A stretch of DNA of 64,000 nt from positions 1-64,000 of the forward strand of contig NZ_SDDX01000026.1 in assembly GCF_004115925.1 (NCBI RefSeq). The letters are read 5' to 3'. The stretch comes from Lelliottia nimipressuralis. GTDB taxonomy: Bacteria; Pseudomonadota; Gammaproteobacteria; Enterobacterales; Enterobacteriaceae. The notes beneath the pieces are model-generated. The model was not told the DNA's origin, did no database searches, and was given only the letters and a program-made list of their open reading frames with translations. The position numbers were made by a program, and so were the translations under genes. Below are positions 53,590 through 61,490 of this stretch, one piece after another; the first letter of the stretch is position 1; each line of letters starts with the position of its first letter.

Positions 53590-54351
53590 CTAGCGTTCGG
53601 GCTGCATATACTCCTGGTGAAAATGCTCTTTACTGATCGGGCGGGAGAAGAGAAAACCTTGTCCGTATTTCACACCGTGGCGCAGCATCGCGGAGACGTG
53701 CGTGTAATTTTCCACGCCTTCAATAATGACATCGATATCAATCTCATTGATATAATCCAGCATTAAAAACGTCTTTTCGATATTTCCGGCAGTCAGACAA
53801 CTTCTGTCGAGCTTAATATAGTCTGTCGTCCAGATAGCAAGCCGTGATTTCAATGTTTCCAGGCTGTCAATACCATCCCAGGCGAGCTGAATGCCGGCTT
53901 TGCTCAGCCGGTCGAGATTTTGGCAGACAGATTCTTCCGGCGTATCGATGATATCCGTAATTTCAAAAATAAAGTTTCGCGGTGACAGATTATTTTTCTG
54001 CATCATGTCTAACGCGCGCGCCGAAAATTCGGTATCGTTCAATTGTACCTGAGATATATTCAGGGTAAAAAGCGGATTTTCCCGCAACGCCAGCGGCTGT
54101 CTGGCGATGAATTTAAATGCCTGGGCCATGACATAATCACCCATCGGCAAAATTCCGCCCGTCTCTTCCAGCTGGCTGATAAAATAATTCGGCGGCACGA
54201 TATTGCGCCTATGGGTGCCGCGCACAAGAACTTCACCGCCTATACAGGCGAAGCGCGAAAGATCGAAAATGGGTTGAATAACAAAATCGATACCAGCATC
54301 GAGCTTGTTTTTTTCGACACACTGAACAACAAAATGTGTACTTTTTTCCAT
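53590..54351 (-). CDS. EAL-domain protein, probably catalytically degenerate
   Basis: A 253-aa soluble, EAL-only protein with no membrane helix or GGDEF domain. Motif by motif: E40 is in EVL (not EAL), N98 in NIS, E130 in FEITD, K180 in YIKLD, E211 in IIEGVE and Q231 in YGQGF are kept. The loop-6 DDFGTG motif is replaced by DGID (D159-G160), losing one metal-binding Asp and the glycine loop. Such changes usually remove c-di-GMP hydrolysis, as in YdiV, which instead binds FlhD to switch flagella off. It could act as a c-di-GMP sensor or protein-binding regulator of the nearby Flag-2 locus. Convergent with ssb; in E. coli, pdeC (yjcC) lies close to this place, but that protein has a periplasmic domain. 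Confidence 0.78.
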   Translation of the reverse strand: MEKSTHFVVQCVEKNKLDAGIDFVIQPIFDLSRFACIGGEVLVRGTHRRNIVPPNYFISQLEETGGILPMGDYVMAQAFKFIARQPLALRENPLFTLNISQVQLNDTEFSARALDMMQKNNLSPRNFIFEITDIIDTPEESVCQNLDRLSKAGIQLAWDGIDSLETLKSRLAIWTTDYIKLDRSCLTAGNIEKTFLMLDYINEIDIDVIIEGVENYTHVSAMLRHGVKYGQGFLFSRPISKEHFHQEYMQPER

Positions 54352-54514
54352 GCCAGCCTCATCACCATAACGTTACCCGTTCAAAGCGACACACTCTGCG
54401 CCAGACTTAAACAGGAAGGGCAACAATGCGGCGGCGTGGTATGAGCCAGTGTATTACAGCATTCTGAAGGAAGTAAAAATACGGAAAAGCGTTTGAAACG
54501 GGAAAGAATAATAT

Positions 54515-54560
54515 TATGGGAAATTTTATTGTTTTACATCTGGAAATGAAATTTCCCATA
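54515..54560. other. 12-bp perfect inverted repeat
   Basis: TATGGGAAATTT (54515-54526) and AAATTTCCCATA (54549-54560) are perfect complements around a 22-nt AT-rich spacer. They lie between the end of the small CPQSG gene (54579) and the start of the EAL gene (54351), 164 nt upstream of the latter. Either an operator dyad for an unknown regulator or an RNA hairpin without T-tract. Confidence 0.5.
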
Positions 54561-54578
54561 GAGTGAATAACAATAACG

Positions 54579-54827
54579 TCATTCGTTCTTTAAATCGTAT
54601 TCGATAAGTTTCCAGGTGACGGGGTAGCCATTTTGCCAGGGCATCGTGTCACCCTTTATAACATTTACCACATTGGTCACCGCAGGGTTATCTATTCGCC
54701 AGTAACCACTTTGCGGACATGCATTTCCACTGGAGCGTTTTATACCTAAGGGACTGCGCGAGGATTCTGTTTGCGATCCGTAGGCGGCTACGGTTGCCAT
54801 GGTCAAATTACTACTGTCAATTTTCAT
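54579..54827 (-). CDS. Small CPQSGYW-motif protein
   Basis: An 82-aa protein of unknown function. Residues 1-30 (MKIDSSNLTMATVAAYGSQT...) are polar with no signal peptide; residues 36-80 contain CPQSGYWRI, GDTMPWQNGYPVTWKLIEYD, a pattern of C-P-x-S-G-x-W followed by a G-x-x-(M/L)-P and W strand that I have seen in small SH3-like proteins and effector-linked domains. The family is not recognised with confidence. The gene is alone on its strand between the EAL gene and the divergent LprI-like gene. Could be an incomplete remnant of a larger protein or a real small gene. Confidence 0.55.
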   Translation of the reverse strand: MKIDSSNLTMATVAAYGSQTESSRSPLGIKRSSGNACPQSGYWRIDNPAVTNVVNVIKGDTMPWQNGYPVTWKLIEYDLKNE

Positions 54828-55001
54828 TATTAAGTATCCATAATTTAATCATCCCATTTTTAATATTGCGACAAAATACCAACAAAACTTAACACCTCAT
54901 TCTCATTAATTATAAATATAGATACCCTGAATGGGTTTATATTGCAAAGTGGGTAGGCATTCGCCACAATAGAGCTATTATTGGATGAAAGTTGAGCAAT
55001 T

Positions 55002-55988
55002 ATGATCTCTCGCCGCATTCTGTTTTGCCTCATGCTAATGTTGAGCAGCAGCGCCATGGCGGTGAACTGCCAAAGAGCCGTCACGCCGCTGGAAAATACG
55101 ATTTGTAATAACGACAACTTGCACTGGCTCGACAGCACCCTGTCGGTGGTTTATCAGCAGGCGATTCATCAGGATGGTCTGGCGGCAAACGATAAAGAGT
55201 ATCTCCACTGGGAAAAGCTGCTGGAAAAATGCACAACCGCTGTCTGCATTGAACGTGCGTACTACGCCGGGATCAGTGGGATTTCCAACGTTAACCGCGA
55301 TTTTAAGTGGGAAGGCAAATGGTGGAACATGCTGGCACCCAATATGAGCGGCGGGGTGATCCAGTTCAGTCGCAGTGCCCAGTGGAGCGAGACGCTGGAT
55401 ATTCGTGCCTGGGCGGGGTTAAACAAAGATGAATTCACCGCCGAGGCGCGCAAACTCTACGGGATGCTGGTGGTCGAGAAGGTGGTGGACACCAATAACT
55501 GCAAACTGCTGCTGATCCCCAAACACGACGGCTCCCTCCAGGTTTACAGTAACTCCGACTGGGGCTGCCGCATGTCGATGCCAGCCGGGGTATTCCTCGA
55601 TGGCGCTTATCAGATGGCGGAACACGATCCGCGCCCCAAAGCGACGCTGCTCACCCTCGGGATCTTCCAGGATGCCGCCCTCGACGACAAATTCCGCGCG
55701 CTGGTCGGGGACGATTACCAGAACTTCGTCAACAGCGCGAACGTCTATATTTATCAGAATGATATCGACAACATCGGTGCCCGCGTGATCTCCATGTGGG
55801 TGCAAGGTGCGGCAAATAAACACACGGCTATCGTGATGTACACGCCGAAAGGGGAAATCTGGGCCGGGCTGATTTCGCCAGCGAAAGGGGGCGGCCTGAT
55901 GTTCAGCTATTACAGCACCGACGGTAGCGATCAGCGCCATATGCCGCGCACCCTCGCCGGCTGGAAACTGCGTTTTTTGGATGATTAA
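55002..55988 (+). CDS. Secreted LprI-like (DUF1311) protein
   Basis: A 328-aa protein with a clear signal peptide (residues 1-20, ending SSAMA-VNC), so exported to the periplasm. Residues 21-85 read CQRAVTPLENTICNNDNLHWLDSTLSVVYQQA with later C-T-T-A-V-C, the pattern of the LprI-type lysozyme-inhibitor N-terminal domain. The rest (100-328) has no recognised domain and is rich in Trp and Asp. No membrane helix after the signal. Divergent from the small gene, next to the left end of the Flag-2 locus. Function unknown; the domain only hints at protein or glycan binding. Confidence 0.72.
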   Translation: MISRRILFCLMLMLSSSAMAVNCQRAVTPLENTICNNDNLHWLDSTLSVVYQQAIHQDGLAANDKEYLHWEKLLEKCTTAVCIERAYYAGISGISNVNRDFKWEGKWWNMLAPNMSGGVIQFSRSAQWSETLDIRAWAGLNKDEFTAEARKLYGMLVVEKVVDTNNCKLLLIPKHDGSLQVYSNSDWGCRMSMPAGVFLDGAYQMAEHDPRPKATLLTLGIFQDAALDDKFRALVGDDYQNFVNSANVYIYQNDIDNIGARVISMWVQGAANKHTAIVMYTPKGEIWAGLISPAKGGGLMFSYYSTDGSDQRHMPRTLAGWKLRFLDD

Positions 55989-56000
55989 CTGGCAGGAAAT

Positions 56001-56026
56001 GCCGGGTAACGCAGCGCTTGCCCGGC
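56001..56026. terminator. Hairpin between the LprI-like gene and lfhA
   Basis: GCCGGG / CCCGGC stem with a 14-nt loop, 13 nt after the LprI-like stop codon. No T-tract follows on either strand. lfhA ends 44 nt further on. Confidence 0.4.
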
Positions 56027-56069
56027 TGACAACACCACTCACGCAGTGCCGCCGGGCATTCATCACTGA

Positions 56070-58166
56070 CTACGACAACGTCCCCACAATCGTCAAATCA
56101 CTGTCATCCGGCACCTCGTTATACGACAGCACATTCAAATTGCTGGCAAACAGACGTCCATAGCGTGAAATCAATGGTCGCAGCTGTGGCGTCACCAGCA
56201 GCAGCGGTGGCATCCCTTTCGCTTTCATCTGCTCCTGAATAATCGGCATCGTGTTCTGCAACTGCGTCAGAATGTTCGGGTCGACCGGGAAGCTATCCAG
56301 CGCCACTTTTCCACTCTGTTGAGACTGATTTAGCGCGCCCAGCAGCATATTCTCCAGCGCGTTATCAATGGTGTAGGCCGCCAGCTTCTGCCGGTCACCA
56401 TTGATATTATGAATAATGGCGCGACGCAGGGCGTAACGCACGTCGGAGGTCAGCAGGATCGGATCTTTAGTCACTGCCGAGCTTTCCAGCAGCGTCGAGG
56501 CAATGGTGACGATATCTTTCAGTGACACCTGCTCCAGCAGCAGCTGGCGATAAATCCGCAGCAGCAGGCTAAAGTTGAGGGCGTTCGACAGATCCTCCGC
56601 CAGCTTCGGCGCCTGTTGTGCCAGACGGGCGTGCAGATGGGTAATATCGTCGTAATTAAACAGCTCCGGCAGATGCTCGCGGGCGACTTTATTGACGTGC
56701 GTCGCGACCACGCTGGCGCAGTCCACTACCTGATAACCCAGATTCAGCGCATTGGCTTTCTGTTCCGGGTCGATCCAGACGATCGCCATGCCGTACGCCG
56801 GATCTGTATCCAGCACGCCGTCGATTTCGCCGTACAGTTCCGCCCCTGGAATCGCCATCAGTTTTTCAGCGTACACCTCCGCCAGCGCAGTGCGGATGCC
56901 GTTGATATGAATCGCATATTGCGCAGGCTTGAGGCGGAAATTCTCCCGGATGCGAATCTCCGGCAGCAGCACACCACACTGCTCAGACACCACCTGGCGC
57001 ACCCCGCGAATACGTTGCGACAGCGGGCTGCCCTTTGCCGAATCAATCAGCGTCACCAGTTTGTACCCCAGATTCAGGCCAATCGGCTCCACCAACGGAA
57101 TGCTTTCCCAGTTGATGGCAGGCGCGACATCCTGGCCCAGTGCATCGGTAATCGCCTCGTAATCCGTCTCTTCTTCGGCGGGTTTAACCACTTTGCTCTG
57201 CCGCCAGGCGGCAAACAGCAGTAAACCGGTGAAGCACAGAAACGCGATGTGTGGCATACCGGGGACAATCGCCAGAATAAACATGACGAAGGCGGCGGTG
57301 TAGAGCACATGCGGTTTGGCCAGCAGCTGGGTTTTGATCTCATCGCTGACGTCATCGCCGTCGCTGACGCGCGTCACGATAATCGCTGCGGCGGTCGCCA
57401 GCAGCAGGGAAGGGATCTGCGCCGCCAGGCCGTCACCGATGGTCAGCAGAACGTACTGCTGGAACGCGTGGCTGGCATCAAGATCGTATTTGAAGATACC
57501 GATACAGATCCCGCCGATGACGTTAATCACCAGCACCATGATCCCGGCGATGGCGTCACCACGGACAAACTTCGAGGCCCCGTCCATCGCGCCGTAGAAG
57601 TCGGCCTCTTTCGACACCTCTTTACGCCGATCGCGCGCCTGTTTCTGGTTAATCAGTCCCGCATTCAGGTCGGCGTCGATCGCCATCTGTTTACCGGGCA
57701 GGGCATCAAGGGTAAAACGCGCCGACACTTCGGAAATACGCTCTGCCCCTTTGGTGACCACCACAAAGTTGATGATCATCAGGATGATGAATACGACAAA
57801 GCCGACGACAAAATCGCCGCCGATCACCACCTGTCCGAAGGCCTCGATCACCTTACCGGCTGCACCTTCCCCTTCGTGGCCGTGGAGTAACACCACGCGC
57901 GTGGAAGCAACGTTCAGGGTCAGTCGCATCAGGGTGGTGATCAGCAGGAGCGTCGGGAACACGGCAAAATCGAGCGGACGCTGCATGTTTACCGCCACCA
58001 GCAGGACCGTCACGGCCAGCACGATGTTGAAGGTAAACAAAATATCCAGCATCAGCGGAGACAACGGCAACATCACCATCGCCAGCACGCTGAGCAGTAA
58101 TATCGGTACGCCGATGCGGCCCTGACGGAGAATGGCAAGCATTTGCTGTGACTTACTGTTCGCCAT
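56070..58166 (-). CDS. lfhA: Flag-2 flagellar export protein LfhA (FlhA family)
   Basis: A 698-aa FlhA-type protein. About eight membrane helices in residues 15-310, with the FHIPEP-family loop KGAERISEVSARFTLDALPGKQMAIDADLNAGLI near residue 150, and a C-terminal cytoplasmic domain (about 350-698) that docks chaperone-substrate complexes. It is the main gate of the flagellar type III export apparatus. It differs enough from the chromosomal primary FlhA to place it in the Flag-2 (lateral) set; this is supported by neighbours lafK and lfiM. Last gene of the leftward lfiMNPQR-lfhBA operon; overlaps lfhB by 14 nt. Confidence 0.9.
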   Translation of the reverse strand: MANSKSQQMLAILRQGRIGVPILLLSVLAMVMLPLSPLMLDILFTFNIVLAVTVLLVAVNMQRPLDFAVFPTLLLITTLMRLTLNVASTRVVLLHGHEGEGAAGKVIEAFGQVVIGGDFVVGFVVFIILMIINFVVVTKGAERISEVSARFTLDALPGKQMAIDADLNAGLINQKQARDRRKEVSKEADFYGAMDGASKFVRGDAIAGIMVLVINVIGGICIGIFKYDLDASHAFQQYVLLTIGDGLAAQIPSLLLATAAAIIVTRVSDGDDVSDEIKTQLLAKPHVLYTAAFVMFILAIVPGMPHIAFLCFTGLLLFAAWRQSKVVKPAEEETDYEAITDALGQDVAPAINWESIPLVEPIGLNLGYKLVTLIDSAKGSPLSQRIRGVRQVVSEQCGVLLPEIRIRENFRLKPAQYAIHINGIRTALAEVYAEKLMAIPGAELYGEIDGVLDTDPAYGMAIVWIDPEQKANALNLGYQVVDCASVVATHVNKVAREHLPELFNYDDITHLHARLAQQAPKLAEDLSNALNFSLLLRIYRQLLLEQVSLKDIVTIASTLLESSAVTKDPILLTSDVRYALRRAIIHNINGDRQKLAAYTIDNALENMLLGALNQSQQSGKVALDSFPVDPNILTQLQNTMPIIQEQMKAKGMPPLLLVTPQLRPLISRYGRLFASNLNVLSYNEVPDDSDLTIVGTLS

Positions 58167-59286
58167 GGGTTTTTAATACCTCTTTAGGAATGTTGATCTG
58201 TTTGTTCAGGTTCGGTTTGGCCTCAAGCTGGCCGGTGCGCCAGGATTTGAGCTGCATGACGTAGGTCAGCACATGCGCAATGGCGCGAAAAAGCTGGGCC
58301 GGAATTTGCTGGTTAACGCGCGTGGAGTGGTAAACCGCTCGCGCCAGCGGCGGAAACTCCACCACTTCAATCTGGTGCTGGCTTGCCACTTCACGGATGT
58401 AGAGGGCGATATCATCGACCCCTTTCGCCACGATGTACGGGGCTTCTGCTTTGTTCGGATCGTATTTCAGCGCCACCGCGAAATGGGTCGGGTTGGTGAT
58501 GATCACGTCCGCTTCCGGTACGGTGCGGTTAATCTGCCCCATCGCCATCTGGCGCTGGAGCTGGCGGATACGCCCCTTGATCTGCGGATTCCCGTCGTTA
58601 TTTTTGTACTCTTCCTTCACCTCTTGCTTGGTCATGCGCATCTTTTTGGTGAACATGAATTTAGTGAGCGGCACGTCGAGCAGAGCAAAAATCACAATCA
58701 CTGAAATGAAGTAGATCAGCACATGGTGAAAAATGCCAAAACCGGCGTGGATCGCCTGGTTGAGGTTCAGGCGCTGCAAATGCAGCAGCGGATTCAGGGA
58801 GCTGTGAACCATTGAGTACAGCACTGCCAGAATCACCCCGCACTTGAGCATCATCTTGCCCACTTCCACGTAATGGCTGGCGGCGAACATGCGCTTTACG
58901 CCGCTGATCGGGCTGATTTTTTTAAAGTCGGGCTTTAGCTTCGACAGCGTAAAAATCCAGCCGCCGGGGATCAGGCTCGCCACAATACAGGCCAGTGGAA
59001 TCGGCGCGAGGGTGGCGATAAAGCGCAAGATCACCGAGACGTTGAGCATCAGAAACTGGCTCAACGCGCCGCTATCGTCCAGCCGCCCGGCCATCATTCC
59101 CACCGAGGTAAAAGATTCCGTAATCAGCCGCTGGTAATAGGGAAAAAAGCTGCTCAGGGTGATAAACGAGGTCAGCAGCCCCACCGCCATGGTCAGGTCT
59201 TTCGAGCGCGGCAGATCGCCCTTTTCCCGCGCCTTGCGCAGTTTCTGGGGGGTGGGTTTTTCGCTCTTATCTCCGCCCTGGGCCAT
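58153..59286 (-). CDS. lfhB: Flag-2 export switch protein LfhB (FlhB family)
   Basis: A 377-aa FlhB-type protein. Four membrane helices in the first 215 residues, then the cytoplasmic domain with the autocleavage motif NPTH at residues 265-268 (cut between N265 and P266), which changes export specificity from rod/hook to filament. Ribosome site AAGGAG. Shares one base with the lfiR stop and overlaps lfhA by 14 nt. Confidence 0.92.
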   Translation of the reverse strand: MAQGGDKSEKPTPQKLRKAREKGDLPRSKDLTMAVGLLTSFITLSSFFPYYQRLITESFTSVGMMAGRLDDSGALSQFLMLNVSVILRFIATLAPIPLACIVASLIPGGWIFTLSKLKPDFKKISPISGVKRMFAASHYVEVGKMMLKCGVILAVLYSMVHSSLNPLLHLQRLNLNQAIHAGFGIFHHVLIYFISVIVIFALLDVPLTKFMFTKKMRMTKQEVKEEYKNNDGNPQIKGRIRQLQRQMAMGQINRTVPEADVIITNPTHFAVALKYDPNKAEAPYIVAKGVDDIALYIREVASQHQIEVVEFPPLARAVYHSTRVNQQIPAQLFRAIAHVLTYVMQLKSWRTGQLEAKPNLNKQINIPKEVLKTHGEQ

Positions 59287-60059
59287 CAGTGGCTCCTTAC
59301 GGCTTCGAGCCTGGCCAGAATTTCATTGGTCAGGTTGAGATAGTGGTCGGGAATATTGGTCATCATCATTGATATACAGAGCAGGCCGAACAGCATGCTG
59401 ATGGGAAAGCCGAGCGAGAACAGGTTCAGGGTCGGAGAGATGCGGTTCAGCAGGCCAAACCCCCCTTGCACAATCAGCATCACAAAGGTGGTGGGAAGGG
59501 CGATTAATGTCGCCGCAGACATTATCCAGCCCAGGCTTTGTACGATTAATAATAATGTCGGTTTATTAATCGCCTGACCGATGGGCCACCAGACAAAACC
59601 TTTAAACAGAATCGTCACCACCAGCAGATGCCCGTCCATAATGAAAAACAGCAGGGCGCAAAAGGTGTAAATAATCTGCGAAATCACGGTGGTCGAGCTG
59701 CCGTTGACCGGGTCGTTCATCATCGCCATCCCGAGGCCCATATTCATCGAAAGAATATGTCCGGCGGTCTGCAGGGCGACAAACACCAGATGCATCGCCA
59801 TGCCAAACAGCATGCCCCACAGCATCTGCTCGCCGATGAGCAGAAGGGTACGCACCGACAGCAACCCGGTGAGCAGCACTTTTTCCGGCAGCATCGGGGT
59901 GATAATCACCGACAGCGCCAGCGCGAGCGCCGCTTTGATGCGTTTGCTGAAAGCGCGGTTATCCAGCACCGGGCAAAAGTGGATAAACGCCAGAATGCGC
60001 ACAAACGGCAGAACGAGCGCCATCAGCGGGTTAATCAGGGTGAGAATATCGATGCCCAT
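59286..60059 (-). CDS. lfiR: Flag-2 export protein LfiR (FliR family)
   Basis: A 257-aa FliR-type protein with six hydrophobic helices. The start MGIDILTLINPLMALVLPF gives the usual FliR length; the frame stays open for 25 more residues, but those overlap lfiQ and do not look like FliR. Core helices of the export gate with lfiQ and lfiP. Stop overlaps the lfhB start by one base. Confidence 0.88.
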   Translation of the reverse strand: MGIDILTLINPLMALVLPFVRILAFIHFCPVLDNRAFSKRIKAALALALSVIITPMLPEKVLLTGLLSVRTLLLIGEQMLWGMLFGMAMHLVFVALQTAGHILSMNMGLGMAMMNDPVNGSSTTVISQIIYTFCALLFFIMDGHLLVVTILFKGFVWWPIGQAINKPTLLLIVQSLGWIMSAATLIALPTTFVMLIVQGGFGLLNRISPTLNLFSLGFPISMLFGLLCISMMMTNIPDHYLNLTNEILARLEAVRSH

Positions 60060-60064
60060 GGCCG

Positions 60065-60337
60065 TCAGCCCACCAGCGCCGCCGCCTGGTGAAAGAGGTT
60101 GACGGTAAAGTCGACTAACTGGGTCAGCATCCATTTGCCGCCAATGATCAACACCGCCAGCGTTACCAGCAGACGCGGCAAAAAGCTCAGGGTCTGTTCG
60201 TTAATTTGCGTGGTCGCCTGAAAAATACTGACGCACAGGCCGACGATCAGGCTCGGCACAATCGCCACCGCCGAGATAATCAGCACCAGCTTGATGCCGC
60301 TCGCCATGATGTCACCGGCAATATCCATCGTGACCAT
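60065..60337 (-). CDS. lfiQ: Flag-2 export protein LfiQ (FliQ family)
   Basis: A 90-aa protein with two membrane helices, the FliQ pattern (IFQATTQINEQTLSFLPRLLV near residue 40). The ATG at 60337 is backed by AAGGGG at proper distance; an inner ATG (60328) is possible. The gap to lfiP is 2 nt and to lfiR 5 nt. Confidence 0.92.
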   Translation of the reverse strand: MVTMDIAGDIMASGIKLVLIISAVAIVPSLIVGLCVSIFQATTQINEQTLSFLPRLLVTLAVLIIGGKWMLTQLVDFTVNLFHQAAALVG

Positions 60338-60339
60338 GG

Positions 60340-61092
60340 CTATACCCCTTGCACGCTGGAGGTGAGGGTGCCGACAATCAGCGTCCAGCCGTCACAGAGC
60401 ACAAACAGCATCAGCTTGAACGGCAGCGATACAATCAGCGGCGACAGCATCATCATCCCCATCGCCATCAGAATACTGGCGACAATCAGGTCGATAACCA
60501 GGAACGGAATGTAGATCATGAAGCCAATCTGGAAGGCGGTTTTCAGCTCGCTCAGCAGGTACGCGGGGGTGACCACCGTCAGATCCTGCTCGCGCGGATC
60601 GCCCGTCACTTTGGCGATATCCATCATCTGCGCCATTGCTTTATTGCTGGTTTGCGCCAGCATGTAGTTCTTCAGCGGCGTCTCCGCTTTGCCAAACGCC
60701 TGTTTCATGGTGATTTCATCATTCTGAAACGGCACGATGGCCTCATCGTAAATCGTCGTCCAGACCGGGCGCATCACCAGCAGCGTCAGGGCCAGCGCGA
60801 TGCCGGTGAGGATTTTGTTCGGCGGGCTTTGCTGCAGCCCGAGCGCCTGGCGCAAAATCGCCAGCACGATGATGAATCGCGTAAAGCAGGTCATCATCAG
60901 CACCATCACCGGCAGCAACCCCAGCAGGGTCATCAGGATCAGGATTTCAATTTTGACGTTGTAATCCTGGCCGCCGTCGGTGGTGGCCGAGCTAAAGAGC
61001 GTAATATCGCCGTTCGCCGCAAACAGCTGCGGTGAAAAGAGCAGCCCGGCAAACAGCAGCGCGGGCGCCACGGCGCGAAGCAGCGGTTTCAT
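60340..61092 (-). CDS. lfiP: Flag-2 export protein LfiP (FliP family)
   Basis: A 250-aa FliP-type protein with an N-terminal signal sequence (MKPLLRAVAPALLFAGLLFSPQLFA) and four later helices, among them ILMTLLGLLPVMVLMMTCFTRFIIVLAILRQALGLQQSPPNKIL. Core of the export gate. Overlaps lfiN by 4 nt (ATGA), so translationally coupled. Confidence 0.94.
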   Translation of the reverse strand: MKPLLRAVAPALLFAGLLFSPQLFAANGDITLFSSATTDGGQDYNVKIEILILMTLLGLLPVMVLMMTCFTRFIIVLAILRQALGLQQSPPNKILTGIALALTLLVMRPVWTTIYDEAIVPFQNDEITMKQAFGKAETPLKNYMLAQTSNKAMAQMMDIAKVTGDPREQDLTVVTPAYLLSELKTAFQIGFMIYIPFLVIDLIVASILMAMGMMMLSPLIVSLPFKLMLFVLCDGWTLIVGTLTSSVQGV

Positions 61093-61490
61093 CGCGTCAA
61101 TTCACCCAGTTCTTTGCTGTTGAACTCCAGAATGCGCAGGCCGTATTTATCGTTCAACACCACCGCTTCGGCTTTACCGAACAGAATGCCGTTCACTTTG
61201 ATATCTAGCGCTTCACCGGCCATTTTATCCAGCTCAATCACCGAGTCATGGTTGACGGTCATCAGGTCGGCCAGCGAAATCTCGACCGACGCCACTTCCA
61301 GGGTCAGGGTGACCGGAATGCGGCTGAATAGCGCCATTTTGCGCAGGTCGTCGATGCCGCTCGCCGTCTCAGGTTGTTCCTGAATATCCAGGCGGATATT
61401 GCCTTCAACCGTCTCTTCGCGCGGCATATCGCCGAGGTTGAGATCGCTGAAATCCAGGGACTGGCTCAATTCTTGTTGCAGATCACTCAT
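61089..61490 (-). CDS. lfiN: Flag-2 motor switch protein LfiN (FliN family)
   Basis: A 133-aa FliN-type protein. Start MSDLQQELSQSLDF is used; the open frame runs 25 residues further up into lfiM, which would be odd. The C-terminal SpoA-type domain (about 60-133) contains IPVTLTLEVASVEISLADLMTVNHDSVIELDKMAGEALDIKVNGILFGKAEAVVLNDKYGLRI, matching FliN. C-ring component. Overlaps the lfiM end by 8 nt. Confidence 0.9.
   Translation of the reverse strand: MSDLQQELSQSLDFSDLNLGDMPREETVEGNIRLDIQEQPETASGIDDLRKMALFSRIPVTLTLEVASVEISLADLMTVNHDSVIELDKMAGEALDIKVNGILFGKAEAVVLNDKYGLRILEFNSKELGELTR

Noticed and set aside
60349..61035. 228-codon open frame antisense to lfiP
   Set aside because: Extreme His/Gln/Arg composition typical of a shadow frame opposite a membrane protein.
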